Counted from the stretch's first letter, positions 34,265 through 46,482 are shown. The stretch: 64,000 bases of DNA from Mangifera indica (GCF_011075055.1 NC_058141.1:18974031-19038030), one strand, 5' to 3'. Translations and numbers: made by a program. Notes: generated by a model from the sequence alone, not told the origin.

Positions 34265-37200
34265 TCAGAACAAAGGCCTTTTTCCATTTAACATTCCCAT
34301 CAAGTGATCAAATACATGTCCTCCATCATCACGTAGACCAGAATGCATGTATTCGTTAGTTATCCATAGCCTAATTCCCGCTATCTGAGATGCTGTCTCC
34401 ATAGCTATTTTAAAGTTGACATACACATCGTCATAATAAACAGCAGCTGCAACAGGTACCTGGCAATGGTAGAAATGAAATCTCTCCGTAAAAAATCATA
34501 AAAATGCCAAGCTAATCTGAAGAAAAGGAATCAGATCTCTGTTACATTATGTTCTTTGTAACTCATGATTCAGAATATTAACAAATAATGCTGCAATATA
34601 CCTTGTTATTATTTAGTGTTGCAACATCATAAAGGGGAGGCCAATCCTTTTTCTCAGCTAACAAATGAGCAGCTTCTTTAAAAGGTCTCAAGGCATGAAT
34701 TTCATCGAACATCCAAGGGAAGATCATCTATAAAGCAAAAGCCAAATACATTATAGTAGAAGAGCAACAAATAAAATCAACAAGTGAAACCATAAAGGAT
34801 CCACTGGAAGTCTGGAACTATAGTAACCAACAAAAAAGCTAACCCAATTAAGGAGTTGGTAAAATTCTCTCCTCCTGACTGTTGAAACAAGACAATAGAT
34901 AAAAATGAAACAGAAACAGCTAAGCAAGAAAAGGAAAATATGCAAATTATCAATCAGCTACAAATTAAGATTAAGACAGGAAGAATACAGAATGAATATG
35001 TTATCCAACTTTTGTGCTTTCACATAAGTTTCATAAGATAATGTTATGTCTACCTCTCCTGTAAAAAAAACAGGACGGCCTCCTTTTGCAGCCTTAATTG
35101 GATGAAATTTGCCCTCATAATCAGCCATTATTCTTTCAGCTGCCCACCGTGATGAAGCACCCTTTAAAATTATAAAAATTAGAAAATTCATTATGCTCAA
35201 AATAAATGTATCCACTTGTTCATGTGCAAGAAAATGCAAATCAACAGAGCAAAGCCTTGCGTGATATATTTTGACCAGATAAGAAAATCTAGACCAACTC
35301 AGGCCTACTTAAGCAGCAGTATGATGTAAATGTATATATGTATGTATGTGCATGTGTTCACATGCAGGTGCGGGTGTGAGGGAATGACGTTTGTCTAAAT
35401 CAAACTGTATGTCATAAAAGAGGATTCGGGAACTTACTTGACAGTATATACTCTCATGCATCAGAACAAAAAGTGGATTTGTATCAAAATCTAACCATTT
35501 TTCAACCTGCATGCATCACTGACTTTATGATAATTCTGAACATGCAATCTGAAAATTCAACATTTGATAAAATAGCAGAAATTTGCTTACAGCATTCAAG
35601 AAATAGTAACTAATTTGTTTTGGAGCTCCTGGAACTATTACAGGATCCCAGACCCTCTCCAACCTATGGGATATAGATAATTTGATCAGAAAAGGAGGGA
35701 AGTAAAGCATTAACCGAAAACTGGAAAGTTACTGAAGAAACAGGTGCATATTCATGATGACTTACGTATAGTGTAAGCGCTCAAAACCAGAACTGGATCC
35801 TAAAGCATCCAGTCCAAGTGTTTGCAATACTCTTGGGGTTAAAATACCCCCTGACGGTAGAAGCACCTAAAAAAACAATTGAGGCAGGTGAAAATTGCAA
35901 ACATTTATCTAAAATTTCAGCATCAGACAAGCTACCAATATCCTATGTGATAGATCCTCACCCCGCCTCCTTCAGATTCAGCCAAATGATTCACAATATC
36001 ACGTACAATTTCAACATCCTGAGGGAATCTCTTGTAATACTTTTCATTCTGCAGAATAACCTGATCAAAGCATAATTTATAGACAAGATCTGCAGTGCAT
36101 CCATTTCCAAGTGGAGGAGTTCCTCCAGTTAGAAAAGCTTGTCTAAGTCCCTGAGGTGCTTGGCTCAAATAGGTAACCGCACAAAACCCTCCATAGCTCT
36201 ACATAAAGAAAAGCAGCATCAATCTCATTGTCATGCTGGTTCTACTTCATTGCACATTATAACAAACAACCGAATACTAAACTGAATACAAAGAATACGA
36301 AGCAAAGGTGTGGATCAAGAAATTGACAAACATAAGCCATATTAAAATGAGAAGACATGGAACATAAGAATGCTTAGTTATGACAAAAACGATCACTAGA
36401 CTGAAAACAAAACAATCCAGTGATCCAATCCAAAATACCTGCCCCAAGATGGTCCATGGTCTGGCTTCAGGATCAAGTCGAACTCGAATAAACTCAGCAT
36501 CATTTACTATATTGTCAGCTCGAAAATGTTTTAAGTAGTCAACCAAATTCTCAGCAGACTTTAGTTGCAGCATGGATGATGTGGACAAAGGAGTTGATAG
36601 GCCAGTTCCTCGCTGCAGAAAATAAAATAAACAGGGAACAAGGTAACAATGACATTGAATATTTAACAAAGGCAATAATTAGTACATGGAACTAAGAGGG
36701 TCCCAGAAAAATGCCTGATCCATCAATACAACACGAAATTCCTCGCATGCTTTCTGTATCCATCCACTGGATTGAGTTGGTCGTGGGCACTCAAAACCCG
36801 GTCCACCTTGTAGAAATAACAGGTATGGTAGTGGTTGCTCTTCTTTACCAACTGCAACATCAAGACCAGTAAGGAACAAGACAACACCAACATAATTAGA
36901 AACAAACGCAATATACAATGCATTAGTAGGTAGCTTCTAAATTGTGTTTGTGTCTACGTCACGAGTAACCCTTTCCACGATAACTAGTATTTAACGCATT
37001 CCTGTAACCCAATTATACAATTTGTATTTTCCTCTAAAAAATAATTAAAACGATGAAACGACAAATAAGCAAAAATATTGGATTTCGACCTTTATTTCTT
37101 CAATTTTCCAAATTGAATTTTTCTTTCTTTTGCCGTCCATACGCAAGAAATGATTCAACAAGAGCAGACTTTTACAAATACGCCAAAATGAAATCAAAGA

Positions 37201-37600
37201 AGTACAAGAATCAACTGATGATCAACAAATTACGATTCAGACAAACATTTAATAAAGAATCTTTAAAGTTGGTACCGGCAACAACTTCGCGAGCGAAAAC
37301 GGTGATCTCTGGAGAGGCATTGCGATCAATAGAGTAATCGAGAGGAACAGTGAAGCGATGGTCGCGAAGACGAAGTTCCGGCACTGAAAACCACTCACCA
37401 GTGACGTGTTCCGGCGATGCTTCTCCGGCAGACGCATTAAATCCAGCCATGGAGATGAACCCGCGCCCTGAGTTCTGGCAATGGTAAAAGTGAACTCTAG
37501 TCCTAGGAATTAGTGAAACTGTGAAAGGAGATAATAATGAGGAGCATAAGCGAAGTAGTGGAGGTTTTATCAAGAAGGGTGGCGCGTATCTTGACAGCAT
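34265..37600 (-). CDS. Prolyl iminopeptidase (alpha/beta-hydrolase, peptidase family S33)
   Basis: A 514-residue serine peptidase that removes N-terminal proline. Exons high to low: 37600-37276, 36851-36715, 36612-36439, 36198-35962, 35866-35766, 35663-35591, 35506-35438, 35161-35054, 34727-34602, 34459-34265; all joins keep frame. Residues 1-50 are basic and Ser/Leu-rich, probably an organelle-targeting peptide before MAGFNASAG. The oxyanion motif is LQGGPG (122-127), then LMDQRGTGLS at the exon 2/3 junction, and the nucleophile elbow GQSYGG with catalytic Ser213. H498 in DDGGHVFDH is the likely catalytic His, and the Asp is probably in YYDDVYVNF. The 514 residues match At3g61540 (about 515, from memory). 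The second intron has a GC donor (36713-36714), required because MDQ must join RGTG. Confidence 0.92.
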
Positions 37601-38729
37601 ATTTAGGTGCCCGAGGAATTGATTTTCTGGAGCGGCTTATCTGACACGTGGCGATTGAATTTTGGTGACGTTATCGGATTAATATAAGACTAAAGTGCCC
37701 CCCGTTCGAGTATCACGAAATCCAACATACTGACAGAACAACATAAGATTCTTTGACACACACAATTCTTGTAACAATAAAATTTTGTTTTTATATATAT
37801 AGATTAAATTGTTTTAAATTAAGCATATAATAATATTTAATTTTATAATAATTTATTATTTTTGTATTTAAAAAATATATATATATATATATATATATTA
37901 TTACCTTATTTGTAATACCTAAAATAATAATTATTCAGAAAATAATAATTGCTGATGGGTCAAGGTCCAAATAAATGAAAAATCTCTGCTAGAAGAAAAT
38001 AAATAAGCACAAAACTTATTCATCAGCTTAGTTAGTAAATATAAGAATTAAAAAATATATATAAAAATTATATTTATATAATACATTTAATAAAAAAAAT
38101 CATATAATTTGAATATAAAAAAACATAAAATATATATATATGAGTTTAATATGACATATCGTTAATAATATATTTTTAAAAATATTATAATATCAATCAT
38201 AATTTTAATACTTTTTATAAATCTTTTTATTAATAATTCAAACATAAAGTATCTAATTATATATTAAATTTAATATAATATAATATATAATTAAGATTTA
38301 ATTATTATAAAAAAATTATCAAAAAAAATTAGATATCTAAATGATAAAAAATTAAGTTTTTTATTTTATATAGTTATGATGTTATAATTATTAATTTAAA
38401 ATCTAAAAGATATTTTTATATTTTATAAAATTTATAAAAAATAAAAATATTTTTTAATTCATAAATTTGGACCGGCCTATTTAAATATAGTTATTATTAT
38501 TCATAAAAAAGAGCAGTTGAAATCCTCTTGAAAATTTTGAGGAGTTGTGGGTTATACTTATGTGTAAATTTTATGTTCATACACTCCCCAAAAAAAAAAA
38601 AAAAAAAAAAAGAGAACAAAGATGAGACGACAAATAAAATTGTTGTTCTTCCCAAACGTTAACCCGTCTATAAGCCCTTCTATGAGGGTTGGACGGAAAG
38701 TTCAGGAGTAGCGATTCTCCTGATTCATC
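37601..38729. other. Divergent intergenic region between iminopeptidase and PPR gene
   Basis: The two genes are divergently transcribed from this 1.1 kb. The centre (37780-38520) is extremely AT-rich, with an (AT)n tract at 37875-37898 and a poly(A) run at 38590-38611. The flanks next to each gene are less AT-rich and should hold the promoters. No coding sequence was seen. Confidence 0.5.
37643..37652. promoter_or_regulatory. G-box/ABRE (GACACGTGGC) upstream of the iminopeptidase
   Basis: GACACGTGGC lies about 43 bases 5' of the iminopeptidase ATG, within the proximal promoter or 5' UTR. The same decamer occurs upstream of the reticulon. A role in light or ABA response is only inferred from the motif. 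Confidence 0.4.
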
Positions 38730-41015
38730 ATGAGCTTAACGAAACAAAGGAAACTCCTTATACCCCAGTGTTTCTTCCTTCTCCGTCACCTGTCCGCGGA
38801 ACCCACTCCCCACGTACCATCAGAAGCACCACCACCTCTACAGGACTCCAAATCATCATTAATAGCCGAAGCCATAAGCCTCTTTCTCCAAACCCCACAT
38901 AATGAATGGAAATCCTGTTCTCAACTCAATAGCCTCCTCTTTTCTTCTTCTCCCACTCCTAGTCTTTTCTTCCAAATCAGTCGTGGCTTTCCTTCTTCTT
39001 CACAAGCTCTTACTTTCTTCAATTATATCAAATCCAACTCAATTTCACAACACAACACCCAATTACTGTCTTACACCTTTCAGGCCATTTTTGAGCTCGC
39101 CAGTCGTGAACCAGATTCACATAACAAGCTCTGTGAACTTTATAAAGAATGCAAAGACCAAAACGTCCCTCTTTCAATCAATGCTGCCACACTTCTGATT
39201 CGCCGTTTTGGAAGGGCTAATATGGTTGATCAGTCGCTTCTGGTGTACAAAGAACTTGAGCCCAATGTTAGAAACACGCATATACGTAATGTGTTGATTG
39301 ATGTAGTATTAAGAGACGGGCGGTTTGATGACGCCCTCAATGTGCTCGAACAAATGCTTCAGCGGGATTCTGAGTTTCCTCCTGATGATGTTACTGGGAA
39401 TATTGTTTTCTACGCTTTAACAAGAAAGGACCGCATCAGGAGGAATGTGAGTGATGAGGAAATAGTTAGTTTGGTGAATAAATTTGGTGAACATGGAGTT
39501 TTTCCCAACATGTTTTGGTTGACACAGATGATTTCCAGACTTTGTAGAAATGTTAAAACATGTTTAGCTTGGAATGTTTTTCATGATTTGATGAAACTGG
39601 GTGCTCCTATAGAAGTGGCTCCTTGCAATGCGCTTTTGACTGGTTTAGGAAAGGTTAGAGATTTTGAGAAAATGAATCAGTTATTGTTGGAGATGAAGGA
39701 AACTGATATGCAGCCTGATGTTGTGACCTTTGGAATTCTAATTAACTGGTTTTGTAAATCATGGAGAATTGATGAAGCCTTGGAGGTGTTTGAGAAAATG
39801 AGTGGAAGCAAAGACGTTGAACCTGATCTGATCATTTATAATACTTTGATTGATGGTTTTTGTAAAGCAGGGAAGGTAGAAGAAGGATTGCGTCTGATGG
39901 AAAGGATGCGATCATCAGAGGGCTGTAAGCCCAATGTTGTCACCTACAATTGCTTGATTCATGGGTTTTGTAAAGCAGGCAATATTGAGAGTGGGCAAGA
40001 GATTTTTGATCAGATGAAGGAGGAAGGAGTTATGCCAAACGTGATCACTCTTAATAGTTTGATTGATGGCATGTGTAGACATGGAAGAATCAGTAGTGCA
40101 GTTCAGTTTTTCAAGGAGATGATGAGGAAAGGCTTGCATGGAAACGCTGTTACTTACAAGACCTTGATCAATGCTTTTTGTAATGTTAACAATATTCAAG
40201 AGGCAATGGAATGGTTCCATGAGATGTGTCAAGCTGGATGCTTTGTTGAAGCAACTGTTTACTATGACCTGATCTCTGGTTTGTGCCAAGCTGGAAGCGT
40301 GGATGATGCCAGTATTGTATTATCTAAGTTAAAAGAAGCTGGTGTTTGCCCTGACAGTGTGTGCTACAATGTTCTGATTGGTGCGTTTTGCAAGAAGAAA
40401 ATGTTAGATGAAGCTTACGAGATGTTCAAAGAAATGGAAGCTGCTGAGATTAGGCCAGATTGCATCGCGTATAACACTTTGATTTCCTGTTTTTGTAAAG
40501 CTGGAAACTTTTTAACTGCTTGTAGAGTGATGGAAAAGATGCTTAAGGATGATCTTGTGCCTACCGTTGATACATACAGAGCTCTAATACTTTCATATTG
40601 CTTACAGGGAAGGGAGGATGAAGCAATGAAGATATTTAGAGACATGACTGAATTGAAGGTTGCACCGAACACTGTGATATACAATGTTCTGATTGACTCA
40701 CTGTGTAAGAATAATCAAGTAGAACTTGCTCTTTGTCTAATGGATGATATGGAAGTTAAGGGGGTGAAGCCAAATACTGCAACGTTTAATGCCATGTTTA
40801 AAGGCCTTCGGAAGAAGAATATGTTGGACAAAGCATTAAAATTGATGGATAAAATGATTGAACATGGTTGTAATCCTGATTATATATCCACGGAGATTCT
40901 TACTAAATGGCTCTCTAAATTCAATGAAAATGAAAAATTAAAAAATTTTGTGCCAGGATACAAGGTTCTGTTAGGCCAACATATCACAGAAGACTGCAGA
41001 AGTTTGAAGCAATGA
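38730..41015 (+). CDS. P-class pentatricopeptide repeat protein (At3g61520-like), mitochondrial
   Basis: A 761-residue intronless P-class PPR protein, predicted to bind a specific organellar RNA. Residues 1-40 are basic and hydrophobic with Arg/Ser (LRHLSAEPTPHVP), fitting a mitochondrial presequence. From about residue 155 onward come some 16 degenerate 35-residue helix-turn-helix repeats, clear from about 330 as a run of units of the type DVVTFGILINWFCK, DLIIYNTLIDGFCK, NVVTYNCLIHGFCK, DSVCYNVLIGAFCK and NTVIYNVLIDSLCK. No E, DYW or SMR domain follows. The RNA-code positions could be read from repeats 5-15. The last codons and TGA stop fall in sequence resembling the adjacent LTR, so the natural C-terminus may once have been longer. 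Length is close to At3g61520 (766, from memory), which also lies next to the iminopeptidase gene. Confidence 0.93.
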   Translation: MSLTKQRKLLIPQCFFLLRHLSAEPTPHVPSEAPPPLQDSKSSLIAEAISLFLQTPHNEWKSCSQLNSLLFSSSPTPSLFFQISRGFPSSSQALTFFNYIKSNSISQHNTQLLSYTFQAIFELASREPDSHNKLCELYKECKDQNVPLSINAATLLIRRFGRANMVDQSLLVYKELEPNVRNTHIRNVLIDVVLRDGRFDDALNVLEQMLQRDSEFPPDDVTGNIVFYALTRKDRIRRNVSDEEIVSLVNKFGEHGVFPNMFWLTQMISRLCRNVKTCLAWNVFHDLMKLGAPIEVAPCNALLTGLGKVRDFEKMNQLLLEMKETDMQPDVVTFGILINWFCKSWRIDEALEVFEKMSGSKDVEPDLIIYNTLIDGFCKAGKVEEGLRLMERMRSSEGCKPNVVTYNCLIHGFCKAGNIESGQEIFDQMKEEGVMPNVITLNSLIDGMCRHGRISSAVQFFKEMMRKGLHGNAVTYKTLINAFCNVNNIQEAMEWFHEMCQAGCFVEATVYYDLISGLCQAGSVDDASIVLSKLKEAGVCPDSVCYNVLIGAFCKKKMLDEAYEMFKEMEAAEIRPDCIAYNTLISCFCKAGNFLTACRVMEKMLKDDLVPTVDTYRALILSYCLQGREDEAMKIFRDMTELKVAPNTVIYNVLIDSLCKNNQVELALCLMDDMEVKGVKPNTATFNAMFKGLRKKNMLDKALKLMDKMIEHGCNPDYISTEILTKWLSKFNENEKLKNFVPGYKVLLGQHITEDCRSLKQ

Positions 41016-41830
41016 AGGTCGTCAAGAGTAGGACAAAAGATAAGAAGAAGCAGATGAGGCAGACAGTAGGAGATATGGCAGGAGGAAGGCATTTAGGGCA
41101 CCAGAGGAGAACAAAAGATAAGAAGCAGATGAGGCAGGAGAAAAACAGACAAGGCAAGAAGAGAAGGTAAGACAAGAAGAGAATAACATTCACTTTGTGA
41201 TTAAGATCCTTGTAAGCAGAGTAGCTCTGCAGCATTGATAAACAGGCAGAGCGCTTGGTTATTGTGATCATTGGCTGTAATTTTATTCTTTTTAATAAAA
41301 ATATTCTTTTTCTCACTGTTAGGACTAACGTTTTTGTCACGCAAGGGCAAGAATTGAGAGGGAAAATGGTTCAAAGGAAGATTAGAGGTGTAAACGAGGC
41401 AACCTTGGAAGATTAGGGGACTTTTCAAGCAGTGTTCTCATCATTCAACTATGTGGACAAAGTTGTTGTCTAAGGGGAAGGAATTGTAAGGCCCCGATTG
41501 TAGCAATAATCACAAAAAACATCGGAAGGATAAAACAATGATGGTCTGTAAGAGGACAAAAGATAAGAAATAGCAGTTGCGACGCATAAAGGCAAGAGAA
41601 GAGAAGAGAAAAGAAGGCGGGAGTAGTTTTCAAATTAGTAATTTTGGATTGAATAATAATTAATAAGGGAGGGTATCAATTTAAACATGTTAGACATAAG
41701 AGAATAACATTCAGCTTGTGATCAAGATCCTTGGGAGCAGACTACGGACATTGATAAACAGGCAGAGCACCTGGGTATTCTAATGGTTGGCTGTTATTCC
41801 ATTCTTCTCAATAAAAGTATTTTCTCTCAC
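41008..41830 (+). mobile_element. Collapsed LTR retrotransposon (probably Ty3/Gypsy)
   Basis: Two diverged direct repeats are visible: about 41008-41316 and 41485-41830. They share GACAAAAGATAAG, then AAGAGAATAACATTC, GATAAACAGGCAGAGC and a TTTTTAATAAAAATATTCTT-like poly(A) region. The second begins TGTAAGGCCCC, a plausible LTR start. Between them, 41370-41484 reads as a decayed C-terminal end of a Gypsy polyprotein (NEATLED, then a stop, then a VDKVVV-like segment). Almost the whole interior has been lost. The first repeat also contains a short internal duplication (41032 and 41109). Family assignment rests on faint resemblance. Confidence 0.6.
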
Positions 41831-42789
41831 AAATCCAGTGTTTCCTTCCTATAATTTGCTTGAGAATTTGAGTGTTCTATCAGTTTCTGCTGCTCCTGCA
41901 TGGAGACTGGATGTCGCTGGGAGATTGTAATTCCTGGAAATGCACCTGCAGCCTACTTGCTCTGAATGAGATTAATTCGGCGAACGTGGCCTGAGATGTA
42001 TGCAATTCAATTTTTACTGTTGTAATACATGAGAAACGATAGAAATCTGATAGTACATTTTCTGATTTATTTAAATATTATACTAAGGATTATTTGAATA
42101 GCTGTAAACCAAAAGATTTTTTTTAACAAGTCAGAACCGTTTCTTTCAAAATAGATAAAACCTAAATTTAATATTTGATTTTATAATTATTATATAAAAT
42201 AAATTAAGAAAACCAAAAAATTTCAAACTCGTACTCCAGGACTTTGCACTCCTAATCTTTTACCCCTCAAAGTTCCTCTTGGGGCAACCTATTCCCTGTG
42301 TCCAGACAAGTTCACCTCACAAATAATAATTATTATTACCAGGAATTTAGTGAACCCACAGGCGATAGCTGTCTGTTTAATCTTACCCAGTGAAGTACAG
42401 TGTAGATGCTTTTAACTTGAATAACAAAGACGCCATATTCATTCAATAGTAAAGTTAATGCAGAATATGAAAGCCATTCTCTGGTTTCTCAGAAGCCCAC
42501 AAAAAGTTAAAAACAGATGAGCATGTTCTTGATAACTAGCCCATCAATCCAATTAACGTGAAATTTCTTTTTTTTTTTTAATAATAATAAATGAAAAAAA
42601 AAAAAAGATTTCATTGCTAAGCTACACTGTTACTTTGCTTTGCTGGTATACGAACTGATTCTCTTTTCCTCTACAAGACTCGCTAATGGACTCAATAGGT
42701 TCTACTTTTTTACAAGAAGATCCTGAATAACTGTATAATTTATATTTAACAAAACCATTAACATTAATAACGCTGAATTGTCCACCCAA
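41831..42789. other. Spacer between LTR remnant and WRKY 3' end
   Basis: AT-rich, with A and T homopolymer runs near 42570-42605. It contains the probable 3' UTR of the following minus-strand WRKY gene. No frame or family resemblance was seen. Confidence 0.4.
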
Positions 42790-44055
42790 TCAGATACCAC
42801 CGGCGTCGTTAGCAGCGCTGTTTGCAACCCAAGGAAGTCCGAAATTCACCGGAAAATTTTCGGAAATATTTTCTCCAGAGGCGAATCCTTCTAAACCCAC
42901 AAAGAAATCATCACTAATTCCAACGTCTGAGAACCCAAGATTTTTTTCTTCTTCTTCATCTTCTAGCATATCTAGTTCTAGTTCTCTCCTTTCGGTATTT
43001 GCACTCTGAGGTACAAGCTCTTTTTCCACTTCTAAGGAGGTTGTTGGAGAAGAGGAAGAGAAAGTGGGTTTCTCTGAAGAAGAAGAAGAAGGGGGTTTGT
43101 TAGAGTCACTAGTGGTGGTGGAGGTGGTGGTTTGGCCTTGAGGCGTCACGGGTTTCTGGCGCGTGCTGCCGGCGAGTGAGTTTCGGTGAGTTGGTGCTGG
43201 GTGGTTGTGCTCTGCTGTGTATGTTACTATGAACATACCCGGATCCGATCTGTGTCGCTCCACTTGTTTACGGGCCAAACACCCCTTTGAACTGCTACAT
43301 CTGTAATAACCCCTGTTCAATAAACAAACTATAATTACCCCAACACAATTTTAGGCTCATCAAAAATGGAGATTTCATTTTAGATGCACATATTTGTTGA
43401 CTTAATGCACTCAATTAAAGACAAACCTTGGATAAGGAGAGCCCTTGATGGGTTTCTGACCATATTTTCTCCATGCCCAAACGTCTGAAGAAAGACCCTC
43501 TTCCGGAACTTGGCAAACCCTTTTCTGCTGATTCTTTCTGCAGAAAAATAATAAAGAAAAGCCAAAAGTTAATATATGTATATCTCAGCAAGAAAATGAG
43601 ACGATTCTCATGTTCTTCTTTCTCAGTAAAAATAGGTACCTTCTTTTGGATCGAGGAGTATTTGTTGTAGAAGAAGTGGTTACAGAGGGAGCCAGAGATC
43701 GCTTAGGCTGTTGTTGTAGTTGTTTGACGAATGCTTGGTCCCTGGATGCAGCCATTGATGGAAAAGAAGATATGGGTTTGCCACTAACCACACTACTTTT
43801 TGGTGAAATAGGATTAGATTTAGGAAAAAATGGCTTGTAAAGGTCATGCAGCTCTTCGATAGCATTTCTCGCTTCAAAAGGATTGATTAAAGAAAAAAGA
43901 GGAGCAGCTTGTTCACAAGTAGCAAAAGAAGAAAACAAAGATTGAGCATCAAAACCATCCTTGAAAGATGCAGTAGCTGAATTAGTGACGGTGGTGTTAG
44001 CAGCAGTGGTGTTGCAGCCTCTGACCACCGCATGCAGATCCCAATCTACCTCCAT
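42790..44055 (-). CDS. WRKY transcription factor, group IIe (WRKY22/27/29-like)
   Basis: A 349-residue nuclear regulator; this clade acts in pattern-triggered immunity and senescence in Arabidopsis. Exons: 44055-43640, 43537-43427, 43312-42790. The N-terminus [14 protein letters not shown] and the segment [13 protein letters not shown] (about 67-79) are typical of WRKY22/27/29. WRKYGQK is at 161-167 in [19 protein letters not shown]. The zinc ligands are C181, C187, H211 and H213 (C-X5-C-X23-H-X-H). The second intron again splits the Arg codon after SPYP. The C-terminal half is Ser/Thr-rich, then acidic ([12 protein letters not shown]), a likely activation region. A basic RSKRRKNQQKR stretch before the domain is a likely nuclear signal. 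Choice among WRKY22, 27 and 29 is open. Confidence 0.93.
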
Positions 44056-44206
44056 GGCTTCTAAAATCTTTTAGAGACCAAGGTCTGTGAATCTGTACCG
44101 CGCTTCTCTCCTACTACTGTTAGACAAAGCAGAGATAGAGAAAGACAAAAGAAGGCGCTGACTTTTGAGAGGAGAGAGGCAGAGGCAGGACAATTATATA
44201 TATAAA

Positions 44207-44251
<45 letters not shown>

Positions 44252-46482
44252 GGGGAAACATAAATAAACAATTAAAGTAAGTGTTCCATCTTCGGTTGGG
44301 AGCCTAGATAACATGCATACCAATTAAGTATTTTAAAATTATTATTATTTAGTGATTTAATAATTTTAAATTAAAATAAAATAATATTTTATTATATAAT
44401 AATATATAAATATTTAATTTAATTATCTATTTAAAATAAATTTTATATATCAAATTTTAAGGGTATAATATTTATTTTATTCTTTTATTTAAAGAATATT
44501 AATTAAAATATGTAAAAGAAATTGTGTTTAAATTTTTTTAGATAAAATTTTAATAAATTTATTTTTTCAAACAAACTCAATATTTATTTTAATAATACTC
44601 TTATTTTATAGTAATTATCTTTTTTTAGTCATATTTTTACTTTAACAACATTTTCTTCAATAGAATATTTCAACATCATTATATTAATTATAAGTTTAGT
44701 AATTTATTAATCAAAACATTCATAAACTTATTTTAAAACAGATCAATTTTTGGTTTGATTGTTTATTATTCAAAAAAAATTTACGTACAAGTGAGTGCAA
44801 GTGTGAACGCGATCAAAATTCAATTTTCTTCTCCATCAATGATAACACAATAAAAAATCTGGCCTATTGTAATTAATATCCAACGTTCGAAATATAAAAA
44901 ATGAAGTCATCGTTATTTTGTTATACATTTCGATTGTGATATTATTTAGAAAGAGAAATATTTTAGTTTTGTTAAATTTTAGATAAAATAGTAAAATAAG
45001 GAATCTACATATATTTTACTTATAAATATAAGTATCTTAAATATTTATCTAACAAGATTTACGTGTTAATTTTTTTACTTATTTTAATTAATTTTTTTCT
45101 ATTTAAAAATGAAAAAATAAATGGAGGAATTTTGTGTTGGGTAGAAAAGGGAGACAGTGAGAAAGAAATAAGGGTTGGCATCTCTATGTTATTTTGTCCT
45201 TTCTCTTTTAACTTTTACCATTGAAAACCGGAAATGGTTTATGGTATTGGCGTTGACTGTGGAAAATGTCAAAGCCCAACCAAGTTCGGGACTCTTCATG
45301 GAAAAAGGTCCACACGCTCTGCTCTGCTGACAGCTCGTGAGTTACCGACACATGGAAAAGATAAAAAGTGGAAGCCAGTTAATTTGGGTATTCATTTTTC
45401 TATCAATTTCGGTGAGTGCCGTGCTGGAAGAATGTATCCACAACCTTCACGCGCTTATCAAAGCCTGCCGCACGCGCTTCTCATGTCTTTATTCCATATT
45501 ACTAAGTTGGCAATCAAGAGCAACTTTTTTCAATTTGATAGGACCGAACAACATAGGCATAATTGTTTACCATTTAAATTTTCTTTTCGATGGTTAGTAT
45601 TTGACAACAAAAATTCCAAGCAAATTTGGTTAATTTTCCTTATTGTTTGGTCATTTTGGTATATCCTTTGGTCATTCTAAAATTATGGTGATCGGACATA
45701 AAATTAAAAAAAATTAATGCATGTTATTTATTTTCAAAAAATATAAAAGATCCTTTTATTCACAACTAATTAAGTTGATAGACATAAAAAATATATATTA
45801 ATAAAATCATCTATATATATATATAAATTTATATATTAGCAATAATTTGTTATTATATGATCATATAATTTTGAATTAAAAATAAAATAATATTCAATCA
45901 TATAAATATAATGATACGATATCATTAACAAATAAATTAGTATTTACTATTAATACATATAATTTTACTTATAATATATAATAAAATAAAATATTGACAT
46001 TTTCCCAACATAATTTCCTTGAATGTACAAGATCCTTGGACTAAAAAACTACGCATGGTTGGGTGTAGTCTCATTTATGATGAATGTTGTTTGCTCGACT
46101 TAATTTTTTTATAGTTAAAATTATATTAGAATTATACAACCACCCCTTGTTGAATGCAACATAATGAGTCTAGTTGATAATGTGATAATTATACCCAATT
46201 GTCGAGTAAAAACTTCATAAAGACAACAACAATAAGATTGATGAGATGATGGTGGAGACTTGTGATTGGTGGTATAATTATAAAAGTGACAATTAGTGAA
46301 TGGTAGAGGTAAGAGGATGTTGCAATCATCGAACATTTGAGTTGCTCCCAGCACACATCGATGAAAACCCAACAACTCATAACTAAATCAACAAGATTTA
46401 GCCCAACAAAGGTTGTCATATTGTTGCATGACAAAAGAAAATGGTTTTTACCATCATCACATATGAACAAACTAACTTTTTA
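44056..46482. other. WRKY promoter and AT-rich spacer
   Basis: 44056-44330 is the probable 5' UTR and proximal promoter. Most of 44330-45130 is very AT-rich. 45140-45680 has a more balanced composition and a 148-codon frame without family resemblance. 45780-45970 contains AT-rich segments resembling the hairpin MITE family (AATATTCAATCATAT core). Nothing supports a gene. Confidence 0.4.
44211..44248. repeat. (GA)19 microsatellite in the WRKY 5' leader
   Basis: An uninterrupted GA run (CT on the coding strand) begins about 155 bases upstream of the WRKY start. CT-rich leaders and promoters are common in plant genes. It could serve as a length-variable marker. Confidence 0.95.

Noticed and set aside
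45234..45680. 148-codon open frame on the plus strand
   Set aside because: No family resemblance, mixed composition and the second half reads as translated AT-rich spacer (WLIFLIVWSFWYILW). Likely chance.
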